From NCBI GenBank assembly GCA_003427395.1, contig BFEA01000027.1, positions 1,267,001 to 1,296,715 of the forward strand: a stretch of DNA of 29,715 nt, read 5' to 3'. This document shows, one piece after another, positions 1-9,291 of the stretch. The DNA comes from Chara braunii (Eukaryota; Streptophyta; Charophyceae; Charales; Characeae). Made by a program: the position numbers and the translations under genes. Numbering within the stretch: position 1 is the first letter of the stretch; each line of letters begins with the position of its first letter. The notes below the pieces were generated by a model, which worked only from the letters and a program-made list of their open reading frames with translations, did no database searches and was not told the DNA's origin.

Positions 1-1090
1 TTCCTCCTCCTCCGCACCTACCCGCTGTCGTCCATCAGGAATGCTGGCATTTCTAGCGTAGTAATTTATACTGTATATTTGCTTCCCGTGTTTTTCATCC
101 ACCCCTCCCTTTCTGTTTGCTTTGTTAACAGAGGGGGTATTTGCTTCCCGTGTTTTTGATCCACCCCTAACAGGGGAGGGGTTGCATCTCACCCACCGAA
201 CCCCTCTCCCCCTCCCCTCTTCTTCCTGTGTATTCTTTGCTCGGTCCCACCGTCTTAGCATCTTCTGGTGGCGCGGCGGCCAGAGTCACGAAGGCCGTCC
301 ATCCGTCCATGCGTGCGTGATCTGTGCATATATCTATATATATATATTTTTTCTTTTATATTTATATATTTTGTTTTACACGTATGGGTGTGCATCTCCA
401 CTTGTCAAAGATCAATAATTCTCGATTCCCCGTTCGCCTGCCAGTCGCTCTGCCACGTGGCTTTCAAGGGGAATGCATATGATTGGATCAATGATGGAGT
501 TCGCGGCGCGGTCAGGCAGGAAGCAGAGGAACCAGCCAGCCATCGAAACAACGAAGCAATGAGCCAATTGCTGACGACTCTGGCTTTTGTCGATCGTAAG
601 GGAGAAATGATAGAGAAGATTCACGATGGAAGGAGGGGGATGGAGGGTGGTTGTCGGAGTTCTGCCGTCCGTGGCAGGGTGAAAAAGGGCGGGACTTTCT
701 TTTCTGATTAGTTTTTCTGATTAGTCTTGTGCTCTGCCAGTACATAACCCTTGACATTTTCCTTCTGGTGGTCAATCATAATGGAATGGACCGTGGCGCT
801 CTTGCTGCGCTGCATGCATTTTAAAAATCCTGCGTTGGGAGAGTAGATTGCTTAGTGGTTCTAGTTTCGACTGCGCTTTCGAGATGAGTCGAAAGCTCAG
901 CAGATGGGAGAGTAGTTCAGTCGGTGAGTTGTTATCTCTTTTTCTCCATCATGTAGATCGTCGTCGGGAATAAGCGAAGTCGATTTTCGACTGCGCCCCC
1001 AGTTACTCCCGACCATAACCTGTGAGTGGTCGTGGTGCATTGATTCACTGAGAGAGATATATGGGTTGAGACGGACGATGATGACGACAT
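1..1090. other. Gene-free stretch, nothing recognised
   Basis: No open frame here has protein-like composition, and no RNA gene is convincing. A TA-rich run lies at about 330-372. The phrase TTTCGACTGCGC occurs twice, near 866 and 977, with a tRNA A-box-like sequence (TAGTTCAGTCGG) between them at about 912-923. The open frame at 268-711 is an uninterrupted reading of mixed sequence with no recognisable domain. Confidence 0.6.
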
Positions 1091-1091
1091 C

Positions 1092-1642
1092 ATGCTGGCC
1101 GTTGCTCTGTTTTACCGCCCTTTCTTTCCCCTTTCCCTTTCACTCTCTTCTTCCCTACTGACTCCACGGTCGTGCTTCTTTATTCCGTCTCTATCTTCCT
1201 CTTCCCTCCTCTTCGTCAGATGCTCTCCCCCCTCTCTTCCCGGTGGCTCCTCTCTTTTTCCTTTCCTGCGCTCTCCTTTTGCCCTGCTATTTGCCTCCAC
1301 TCTGCTTCTCCTCTTCCTCTTCCCCCCATCCTCCTCCTTTCTTCCACCGCTTCTCCGTCCCCCTCTAGCCGTCTTCTTTCTCTCTCGTTTCCCTCTCTTA
1401 TCCTTTGTGCCCCCTCTTTTTCTTTCCCTCCTTTCTCCTTTCCCTCCTTGCCCCCCTCTTTTTCTTCCCCTCCTTTCTCCTTTCCCTCCTTGCCCCCATC
1501 TGATTTCCGCCTCCGTTCCTCTTTCCTCTCGGCCACCGTCTGTGTTCTTCCTTCCCTCCCTCTCCCCCCCCGGCCCGCCGCCTCTCTCCATCGGCCCCCT
1601 TCCTTTTTCTGCTGTCCTCGTCTGTCATTCCCTTCTCTCTCT
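1092..1642. repeat. Pyrimidine-rich (C/T) tract with 41-42 bp tandem repeat
   Basis: More than 500 bases are almost entirely C and T on the plus strand, with short interruptions. At 1409-1491 a unit of 41-42 bp is duplicated (CCCCTCTTTTTCTTTCCCTC and following). The long open frames here on both strands encode only Ser/Pro/Leu/Phe or Arg/Glu/Gly/Lys. They result from the skewed composition and are not genes. Confidence 0.85.
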
Positions 1643-1791
1643 CAGGGCATACTCACACTTTCGTAGATGTATCTGACTGCAATTACGCCCTGACCTGGAT
1701 GAACCTCGCTGAAATCATGTCCAGGATGAACCTCACTGAAATCATGTCCAGAGCTAAGTAGTAGAACAAGTCCCTCGTGTGAGTATGCCCT
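1643..1791. mobile_element. Small inverted-repeat element (MITE), CAGGGCATACTCACAC family
   Basis: The left end CAGGGCATACTCACAC at 1643-1658 is matched by the reverse complement GTGTGAGTATGCCCT at 1777-1791. The interior contains a decayed phrase, TCTGACTGCAATTACG, that recurs in the copies at 7.1-7.3 kb. The interior also has a small duplication of GGATGAACCTC(G/A)CTGAAATC. Ends of the form CAGGG...CCCTG are typical of hAT-type DNA transposons, but no clear 8-bp target duplication is visible here, so the superfamily is only suggested. No coding capacity. Confidence 0.7.
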
Positions 1792-1799
1792 CACTCGCC

Positions 1800-2250
1800 C
1801 TGTTTTCTGCCTTTTCGTCTCACCCCTCTCTCGACTAATCTCACGCGCATCCTCGCCATCGTCCTTCTCCGTCTTTGACCGTCGTCGTTTTTTCTCGGCA
1901 TCGTCTCCTACCGTAGTTCTCTCTCCACTTCACTTCCTTCCTCGTCGTCTCTCCCGCTTATTTTCTCCTCTTTCCTCTCTCCTCTCTCCTCTCCCCTCTC
2001 CCCTCTACCACCGCGGGCTCTGTCTCTTCCCCCTTCTTTGTCGTTCTCACCCCCTTCCTCGCCCTCCTGTGTCGTTCTGACCCCCTTCCTCGCCCCCCTG
2101 TGTCGTTCTGACTCCCTTCCTCGCCCCCAATTTCGCATCCTCTGCTCTCCTACGTTTCGTCTCCATTTCTTCTCTCCTGTTCGTTCTGTCCTCTTTCGCT
2201 TGCTTTCCCTGCTTCCTCCTTCCCCCCCCTCTCCCTTTACCGGGAACATT
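1800..2250. repeat. Second pyrimidine-rich tract with 31-bp triplicated unit
   Basis: C/T-rich plus strand interrupted by the motif GTCGTTCT. A 31-bp unit starting GTCGTTCTGACCCCCTTCCT is repeated three times, with starts at about 2040, 2071 and 2102. The overlapping open frames have only low-complexity Ser/Pro or Arg/Glu composition. Confidence 0.8.
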
Positions 2251-2918
2251 TCTGACTCTTTTGCTTTTTGAGTAGAATGAGCAGCGACCGCTGTCGTTCA
2301 TAAAATGCTCCGCGTAGAGGAGAATTTTCTGCTGATTTCTGTATTTGATTACTTCGGTCGTCTCCTTTTGATTCCGTTTGCTACGAGTAACACTCGAGAA
2401 ATCTCTGAGAGAGATCATGAATAGATGAGGATAGGGCGATGATGACCAATTGCAGAACATTGTACTCATGCTTGTCCACTGAAGCTGCGCACAGAGCGAT
2501 GTGTGAGAGAAAGGGTGATTAGACGGGGGGAGAGGGAGGAAGAGCATCTGACGTAGAGGGGGTTGCGATTAGGGTACAGGGCGGGGTGACGTCGATAATC
2601 GACCTCGGGGGCTCAAGCTGTGACCCGGACCAGATCATGCCTGCTGCTGCTAACGTGGGTAACACTGTAATGGTGATATCCTTGTTCTCGGGTATCCAAG
2701 TCATCTGCTCAGTCTGACCCAGAATGGCCAATCAACATGCGTGCTGCTGCTGACGTGTAATGATTATGCATTACTAAGAAAAAAAATAGCAGTTTGTTCT
2801 GGATGGGCGCCGGTAGCATCTCGATCTTCTTTCTTGCATCATCGCCCCTGGCTGGTCGATCGCGATTAGCGGGTGGCTCCATTTCTAGTAAGTAGAATAC
2901 GGCATGTTGATTGGCTTT
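2251..2918. other. Gene-free stretch, nothing recognised
   Basis: No convincing gene. A short direct repeat is present: CATGCCTGCTGCTGCTAACG near 2637 and CATGCGTGCTGCTGCTGACG near 2737. Confidence 0.55.
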
Positions 2919-3115
2919 TCCCTTGATTGATTAGTGTTGATTAGTGTCTTTTTCATGATTGATTGATTGATTGATTGATTAGTGTTGATTAATGTCTTTT
3001 CCGTGATTGATTGATTGATTAGTGTTGATTAGTGTCTTTTCCGGGATTGATTGATTGATTGATTAGTGTTGATTAGTGTCTTTTCCGTGATTGGTTGATT
3101 GATTGATTAGTGTCA
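2919..3115. repeat. Minisatellite of GATT-rich 40-48 bp units
   Basis: The phrase GTGTTGATTAGTGTCTTTT recurs with starts near 2934, 2982, 3022 and 3066. Copies are separated by a variable number of GATT tetramers, so unit length varies between 40 and 48 bp. A degenerate fifth unit ends near 3115. Confidence 0.9.
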
Positions 3116-3425
3116 TGGCCTGAGTGCGAAAGGTCACGCACGCTGGCTGGTGCTTTCGTGCGTCTTAAGAGAGATGCCTTTGTTCTCCGGAGGCGCCGTG
3201 AAGGACGGTGATGTTCACGAGGAGGATGACCAAGAAAGGGTCGTGATGAAGACGAGGGATAGGACATTTAACCGGGATCGGGATCGGGATGCGTCGTCAA
3301 GGGCGGTTGATGATGATGAACAGAGCCACAATTGTTGGGTAGGTGATGAGTATGAAGAGGATCATGAAAGTGAGGAAGATGATGATGATGATGTTGTTGT
3401 GACATCAGGTTTGCGGATTGCTGAT

Positions 3426-3428
<3 letters not shown>

Positions 3429-3468
<40 letters not shown>
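3429..3468. repeat. (CT)n microsatellite
   Basis: Uninterrupted CT dinucleotides, about 20 units. The acidic open frame covering it (3150-3533) becomes a Ser-Leu run here and shows no other protein signature, though its upstream part is rich in GAT/GAA codons. Confidence 0.95.
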
Positions 3469-3471
<3 letters not shown>

Positions 3472-3789
3472 ATTTCCCACCCTGTCTCCTCTCACGAGCG
3501 CACTCCGGCGTGCTGACAAATCCCAGTATGTAATTGCCCTTCGCAGGGTGATTATTGGGCGAGCTGACGTGGGCCGCCTGTTGTTTCCTCTCGTCTCATC
3601 TCCTACCAAGTACGCCAAACACTGTCTTCATGTTTTCCGCCCTTGGTCCGGTACACCAGTAAAATGCCTTTTCTATGTAGCGAGAGGGGGAGGCGGTTGT
3701 CAAGTCAAATAAAGACACCTTGGCACAAACTTAAAAAATATTTTTGTGGCGTATTCAAGCATGAAATGCAGGTGTTGACGGCGTTGGAG

Positions 3790-3910
3790 AATAGTGCCGC
3801 TTTCCCCATCCCGTCCCCCGCCTCGCCCCGCTTTCCCCATCCCGTCCGCCGCCTTTCCCCCGCCTTTCCCCATCCCGTCCGCCGCCTTTCCGCCGCCTTT
3901 CCCAACCCCT
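3790..3910. repeat. GC-rich 31-33 bp tandem repeat
   Basis: The phrase TTTCCCCATCCCGTC starts at about 3801, 3832 and 3865 and is followed by CCGCC-rich spacers. It is strongly C-rich on the plus strand. Overlapping open frames are composition artefacts. Confidence 0.85.
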
Positions 3911-4728
3911 CGCACCCCTCGCGGGCGCCCGGCGCACAAGCGAGAGTAATGTCAAGCGTCGCTATCACAGTGTAATACTGTATGTATTCATTAATACTAT
4001 GGAGCATCACGCGCGTAGGATGTGATCCGATCATCATGTGATAGGAACGCTATATGATTATTACATCGTCGTTGTTGAGATAAGGACTCCTTCCTTGTTA
4101 CGGGAATCCAATCCTTACTGCGAAGGTACTTCACCGTGCGCGACTCTAGATTGTCCTACGTGATGTGTATCCGTTCTCATAAACACCACTGCAAGCCCCA
4201 TGCAGTAGACTTGTCCCAGCTGGCGCTGCTGGTGTCGCAGTCACAGACTCTGCTCGTCTCTGTAGCCGCCACTCGCGTCTCTTGGTCGCCGCTCTTTCGC
4301 CCAGCGGCGGCGATTAGTCGACATAAGCGGCGATTAAGCACACAGGGATTGCTCGTCCTCTGACTCGAGGCATGTGTCAATAACGGAGGTGTACAGTAGT
4401 CAAAAGGGTATGCTACAAACTCTCACACCTCTCTGCGTTGCTCTCTCCCCCTCTCTTCTCCAATGGCATACTGGCGCATCTCTTGTTCGCCTGCTCTCTA
4501 CTTCATCGCTTATGCCGTGTAGCTATGGTTCTTCTCCTGCCTTGTTGTCCTACCTGGCAGCAGGCAGCGGGATGGAAAACGTTGTTGTTGTATCTTCTTC
4601 TTTAAAAAGAAAAAAGCAAAAGAAAAAGCATTCTATCAGGTTATAGAATCAGTGGTAGATCTGCGACACTTGTCAGATCAATGCTGTTGCAAATCAGGTC
4701 ATGAGCACAACGGTGATGATCAATTGAG
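3911..4728. other. Gene-free stretch, nothing recognised
   Basis: Short open frames only, with no domain or RNA gene that I can recognise. Confidence 0.5.
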
Positions 4729-4840
4729 GGAGCACTGCACTAGAACACTACACTAGAACACTACACTAGAACACTACACTAGAACACCACGCTAGGAAAC
4801 TGCATTAGAAAACTATACGAGAAAAACTACACTAGAAGAG
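4729..4840. repeat. 13-bp tandem repeat (CACTACACTAGAA)
   Basis: The unit CACTACACTAGAA is near-perfect in four to five copies. It then decays through variants (CACGCTAGGAAAC, GCATTAGAAAACT) to about 4840. Confidence 0.9.
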
Positions 4841-4942
4841 AAGAAAGGAGAGACGGATCGTGGCAGTGTAATGATGGAAGGACGAACAAGTGGGTCAGTG
4901 TGCCCATAGCAGCACGACGGCGAAAAGTGGTTGGGCCCTCAG

Positions 4943-5411
4943 TTTCCTGGTTTTAGGGGAGCGCCGCGTGTTGAGTTTGATTTGGAGTTCGTTCTTGTTT
5001 AGCCGACCTTTCGAACATAGGATAGGGCGTCGCAGCACGGGATACGAAACGAAAAAAGAAACGAGTGCATCTTCCTGCAGAAAATGGCCAGGTTCATCGG
5101 TTTGCTATAAATAGTAACGAGTGTATTTTGCCACCTTTCGTGGGCAGATGCACTCGTTTCGTTTTCGTTTCGTGTGCCCTGCGGCGAGACCCATAGACTT
5201 GTAGGTGCACGCCAGACCAAGAATTGTTCCTGGTTTCGGAAACCCGGCGTGTTGAGTGGATTTCCTATATGCTGGACTGGACCAAGAATTCAGCTGACCT
5301 TCAAAACGTAGAATACCTTTGTTCCTGGTTTGGGAAACCCGGCGTGTTGAGTGGATTTCCTATATGCTGGACTGGACCAAGAATTCTGCTGACCTTCAAA
5401 ACGTAGAATAG
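4943..5411. repeat. 95-bp direct repeats with a distant degenerate copy
   Basis: Two almost identical 95-bp units lie at 5226-5320 and 5321-5411, beginning GTTCCTGGTTT and containing GCGTGTTGAGTGGATTTCC. A diverged third copy at about 4943-5025 keeps TTCCTGGTTTTA, CGCGTGTTGAG and the terminal ATAGGATAGG phrase. The open frame at 5224-5406 follows from the repeat and has no independent support. Confidence 0.85.
5044..5174. repeat. Inverted repeat with about 28-bp arms
   Basis: Left arm ACGAAACGAAAA...GAAACGAGTGCATCT (about 5044-5073) pairs with GATGCACTCGTTTCGTTTTCG and the following bases (about 5147-5174). The loop is about 73 bases. The element lies between the degenerate and intact copies of the 95-bp repeat. 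Confidence 0.8.
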
Positions 5412-5568
5412 GATTGTAGGTTAGGTTAAGGCCAGACTTTGTGTCTGTACGGGGAACAAGATCGCGGGCTCAGAACGTGGGGGAACCATAGCGAAGAAGC
5501 AAATGGATCCAAACCAACCGAACGAAATTGCAAAACTACCCTTCAGTCAATTGAACGTTCCTTTGTAG

Positions 5569-6179
5569 TGTCATTTTGTGACTGTTTTTTTTTTTTTTTT
5601 TTTTTTTGGAGTCTTTTTGGGCTTTTCTTTCACAAAGGCAACAGATCAAGAGCAGTCTTGTTATGCCTGCCTGTGCTGAAAACAAGTGCTTGTTCCCGTA
5701 CGGAACACACTGCATGCGTACGGAACGAGTGCATCCGTACTGGAAACGAATGCTTGGTGCATCCGTACGGAACGAGTGCTTGTATGCGTATGGAACCGCT
5801 GCTTTTTTTTTTTTTTTGTCATTATCTGTAGTCTCTGGTTACCGAAGTAATTATCTTTAGTCTTTGGTCGATTTGTCATTTTGTGACTGTTTTTTTTTTG
5901 TTTTTTTTTTTTGGAGTCTTTTTGGGCTTTTCTTTCACAAAGGCAACAGATCAAGCGCAGTCTTGTTATGCCTGCCTGTGCTGAAAACAAGTGTTTGTTC
6001 CCGTATGGAACACATTGCATGCGTACGGAACGAATGCATCCGTACTGGAAACGAATGCTTGGTGCATCCGTACGGAACGAGTGCTTGTATGCGTATGGAA
6101 CCGCTGCTTTTTTTTTTTTTTGTCATTATCTGTAGTCTCTGGTTACCAAAGTAATTATCTTTAGTCTTTGGTCGATTTA
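5569..6179. repeat. 305-bp tandem duplication with poly-T and CGTACGGAAC motifs
   Basis: Copy 1 (5569-5873) and copy 2 (5874-6179) differ by only a few substitutions and by poly-T length. Each runs from TGTCATTTTGTGACTG through a poly-T tract and a segment with repeated CGTACGGAAC. It then passes a second poly-T and ends with CTTTAGTCTTTGGTCGATTT. The similar open frames in both copies simply reflect the duplication. Confidence 0.95.
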
Positions 6180-6180
6180 G

Positions 6181-6280
6181 GAACGTAATGTGGTGTTCCG
6201 TACTGGTACATAATATGGTGTCCCGTACGGGTACCTAATGTGGTGTTCCGTACGGGTTCGTAATGTGGTGTTCCGTACGG
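6181..6280. repeat. 25-bp tandem repeat, four copies
   Basis: Four units start at 6181, 6206, 6231 and 6256, each close to GTACCTAATGTGGTGTTCCG followed by TACGG. The unit shares the CCGTACGG core with the 305-bp duplication immediately upstream. Confidence 0.95.
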
Positions 6281-6400
6281 AACGAATGTCTTGGCCCTGC
6301 CCTCTGTGTCCAGTGCAGAGAGAGCAGCAGCTTCGAGGGTGGGTGCGTGTACACCACCATTGTCACCCTCCAGATCGCAACTACTCCATTTCCACATGCC

Positions 6401-6572
6401 GCATGTGGATGCATCTGACCGCCATCACGTGCAGAGTTCACTCCTGAAAGTTCAAGTGTGAGAATGCCCTGAAAAGGATCCATCACAGCCACATGTGGAT
6501 GCATCTGACCACCATCACGTCCAGAGCTCACTCCAAAAAGTTCCTAGTGTGAGAATGCCCTGAAAGGATCCG
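6401..6572. mobile_element. Tandem pair of MITE-family segments ending GTGTGAGAATGCCCTG
   Basis: Two units of about 90 bp start at 6401 and 6491 (CATGTGGATGCATCTGACC). Each ends with GTGTGAGAATGCCCTGAAA, at about 6455-6474 and 6547-6565. These ends match the right end of the CAGGGCATACTCACAC family at 1.64 and 7.1 kb. No intact left end is visible, so this appears to be a truncated or rearranged copy. Confidence 0.65.
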
Positions 6573-6868
6573 AAATGACTCTACTTTTTCAAGTCGTCGT
6601 CGTGGCCCACTCCCTTGTCATCTAGTGTCGCTGACGCTTTTGTCCGCCGCCTAGGACAGACAGCCACGTCTGTCGGTAGATCGGGTAATCGGGGGGGTTG
6701 TATTAGGGTGGCGGCATGGGAAGATGCTTGCTTGACCAAGTTCTAGGGTAAATTCCAGTGATGTAGGACGACCTCACAACTCTGGACGATGCCAACTTGG
6801 AGGCCCTGTCTGTGAAGTATGGGTTCAATGCATCGACTGTTAAGCTCTTGGAACTAGACACCAGTGGA
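6573..6868. other. Short gene-free spacer
   Basis: No recognisable feature between the two element families. Confidence 0.5.
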
Positions 6869-6979
6869 CTACCTTCTTCAACGGAATACAACGTACGGTC
6901 AATATTGCTGTATTTAGACGGAAAGATACCCCAAATGCAGCTATAATGACCGTACATTGTATTTGGGTGAAGAAGGTAG
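6869..6979. mobile_element. Foldback (hairpin) element, copy 1
   Basis: The left arm CTACCTTCTTC...GGAATACAACGTACGGTC is the imperfect reverse complement of GACCGTACATTGTATTTGGG...GAAGAAGGTAG at the right. The arms are about 45 bp and meet at a short loop around 6917-6932. The whole 111 bp can fold on itself. The same sequence recurs at 7372-7481, so this is a repeated family and not a chance palindrome. No coding capacity. Confidence 0.85.
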
Positions 6980-7082
6980 GCTCGGCGGTCATTACATCCA
7001 GGAAAGGAAAAGTGAAACGATTGATTCTATACTTCATGTACGACTGCTATTTTAGGAATCACACATCTAACCCAGTATCCCT

Positions 7083-7326
7083 GAGGGCTTACTCACGGTA
7101 GCACTGTCCTAAATGTATGTGGCTGCAATTACGGCCAGAGCTGGATGAATCTGACTGCAAGCACGTCCAGAGGTTAAAAGAAAAAGTTCTAGTGTGAGTA
7201 TCCCCTGTTTCTCCCGATAGCACGGTCCTAGATGTATGTGGCTGCAATTACGGCCAGAGCTGGATGAATCTGACTGGAAGCATGTCCAGAGGTTAGAAGA
7301 AAAAGTTCTAGTGTGAGTATGCCCTG
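7083..7326. mobile_element. MITE of the CAGGGCATACTCACAC family with internal 119-bp duplication
   Basis: The left end is AGGGCTTACTCAC at about 7084 and the right end is CTAGTGTGAGTATGCCCTG, finishing near 7326. The interior is a tandem pair with a period of 119 bp (units from 7099 and 7218). The pair shares ATGTATGTGGCTGCAATTAC and CTGGATGAATCTGACTG. The first unit also ends in a terminal-type sequence, GTGTGAGTATCCCCTG (about 7191-7206), so two elements may have inserted head to tail or the interior may have been duplicated. Confidence 0.75.
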
Positions 7327-7355
7327 TGTCTCCCGAAATTGCAGCTGGATCCATC

Positions 7356-7506
7356 GCTGTCACCCACAAGACTACATTCTTCCCCCGAATACAACGGACG
7401 GTCATTATAGCTGTATCTAGACTGAAAGATTCCTCGAATACAGCTATAATGACCGTACGTTGTATTCGGGGAAGAAGGTAGGGTGGTTCAGCCAGTCGGT
7501 GACAGC
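7356..7506. mobile_element. Foldback (hairpin) element, copy 2
   Basis: The core at 7372-7481 matches the copy at 6869-6979. CTACATTCTTCCCCCGAATA followed by CAACGGACGGTCATTATAGC pairs with the reverse complement ending GAAGAAGGTAG, with one indel and about two mismatches over about 44 bp. Outside the core, GCTGTCACC (7356-7364) pairs with GGTGACAGC (7498-7506), so this copy may retain a longer terminal inverted repeat than the first. Confidence 0.85.
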
Positions 7507-7703
7507 CCCCCGTTTCTTGTCTGTTTCTCCCTTTCTGCCTATGGTTTTCGCCGGTCAGTTCTCTATGCCTCTATATATATATATACCCCTTGAGTGTGAT
7601 GGTTGGTGCCCAATTGCAACTGGGGGGGATTAAGTTGGATTATCACTTTACTGTGTCCATCACGGTTAGGGTACTTTGCAGACTGTAGAGGGGTGAGCCT
7701 CCT

Positions 7704-7748
7704 GATGACTCGGTGACACTGGACGGAACAGTCTGTCACAGAGTCATC
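7704..7748. repeat. Short hairpin, 15-bp arms
   Basis: GATGACTCGGTGACA (7704-7718) and TGTCACAGAGTCATC (7734-7748) pair at 14 of 15 positions with a 15-base loop. A flanking phrase similar to TTTCTCCCTTTCTGCCTATGG occurs both near 7524 and near 7774, a second, diverged direct repeat. Confidence 0.75.
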
Positions 7749-7749
7749 G

Positions 7750-8717
7750 GGCATGTCATCGGTTTCTTTTCCTTTTCTCCCTTTCTGCTTATGGTTCACC
7801 GGGCAGTTTTCGGTGACTTCCATCTATTTATATGTATTTATAATTTTTTTAGGTTGCGATGTCTTCCTTTCGGAGCAACGGACTTCCCGATGCATGTGGA
7901 GGTGTTGGTCAAAGATCAATAGGATTCGGGGGATGAAGTGGTATTGAGCTCGTCAGACGGCCGAACTCTCGCTTGAGCCTCCTTCCCATAGCCAACCCTA
8001 GAAGCTTCCTCCCCTTCTCTGTCTTCGCTCTTCTTTGCTAAACCTGAATGTTTCTCCGTCTCTCTTCGCTTTCCGTTGCCAAACGCAAATCTTTAAGTCT
8101 TCCGTCGCAGTTCGAATGATTGAAGGGCAGAGAACCTGGTACTCTCGCCCTATCCCCGTTTATCACCATGCTCTTGCTCCATTTTCCTTGTTCATTTTCC
8201 TCGCTACTGTTGCCCGTTGCTCTCCTAGATTCCCCTTCCCCTAAACTCCCTTTGCACTCTCCCCAGCAGCAGGACTCCCCTCTAAAGAGCCACCACATTG
8301 CAGGCGGCAAAAAGGCTTGGAGGACTGCCACCTGCTGATTGCGGGGCTGCGTTGGCTTCACACAGAACTGCTTTGTACGTCCTCCCCCTCTTTCTTTTTT
8401 GCCTATCTGACCGATTCCCTTCACCTGAATGACGCATGATGAAGATTGTAAGATTCCTCCCTCTCCGCTCACAGTCTTCCCCGCTGTCGTGGAGTCGTTT
8501 TGGGGACTTGCTGCTGCGACTGTCGCGGTATTTGAACTGAACAGTCTGCGTTGGTTGTTGAATCCAGGTTGGTGGGTATGGAGTTTTTTGCTTGCGCTTT
8601 TAGGGAAGATGGGTGTGGGCACGCACAAATGTGGCCAATCTTGCGCACTCATTTTAACCATAAAGGGATAAGCATGGATTTGGGGGTGATGTGTGGTGTT
8701 GCTGACACAAAAATGCC

Positions 8718-8718
<1 letters not shown>
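7750..8718. other. Gene-free stretch or possible 5' part of the gene ending at 9704
   Basis: No exon can be identified with confidence. The sequence from about 7985 to 8400 is pyrimidine-rich, as in plant 5' leaders or introns. The long minus-strand frame at 8038-8826 begins as a Cys-Val run encoded by the CA microsatellite and is not credible as a gene. Confidence 0.4.

Positions 8719-8795
<77 letters not shown>
8719..8795. repeat. (AC)n microsatellite
   Basis: About 38 uninterrupted AC units. Confidence 0.97.
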
Positions 8796-8799
<4 letters not shown>

Positions 8800-8800
8800 T

Positions 8801-8876
8801 AGTGAAAATGCGACAAAACACGACAAAACGGTGTGGCACAGGTATGCTTTGTCTGTGGAGTTGTCGCATTTTCACT
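8801..8876. repeat. Perfect 16-bp inverted repeat beside the CA microsatellite
   Basis: AGTGAAAATGCGACAA (8801-8816) is exactly repeated in reverse complement as TTGTCGCATTTTCACT (8861-8876), with a 44-base interior. A second CGACAAAACG lies just inside the left arm. Confidence 0.85.
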
Positions 8877-9291
8877 GAGTGAACATGATAAGACACACAC
8901 GCACTCCGCGATGAGTGATTGGTATATTGCAATTGCTGATGATCTATCTGCTGTAGCAAGGAATTGGTTATGGGCAGAAAGCTGCGCGCTTTCCTTCAAA
9001 TTTGCTTCTCACAGCCTTGGCTCTGGACAGCTGTACTAGCAGAGCTCTACGGGCATATCCTCAGCCTGTGCCTGGTCTGATGGGTTATGGATGGCCCAAG
9101 CTTCACCACCTGGAAGATGGATAGCACATAGAATTCTCAGAGAGCAGCACCTGAATCGGAGACATTGCCGATGATTAATTCCCTGGACGTAATTGGATTG
9201 CCATTGCTCTTTTGGTAATGCCCTTTTCACTGACCATGACCTCCCTTGTTCATTGCTATTGTTGTGGATGTGAAATGCTGCAATCCCATAG

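Noticed and set aside
905-985. Possible tRNA or SINE head with A-box TAGTTCAGTCGG
   Set aside because: No acceptable B-box or cloverleaf could be built; the T-arm candidate pairs poorly and the acceptor stem is incomplete.
1092-1676. Long open frames on both strands across the pyrimidine tract
   Set aside because: They encode only Ser/Pro/Leu/Phe or Arg/Glu/Gly/Lys, follow directly from C/T composition, and have no domains.
8038-8826. 262-codon minus-strand open frame
   Set aside because: Its beginning is a Cys-Val run translated from the CA microsatellite and the remainder is featureless. It is open by chance.
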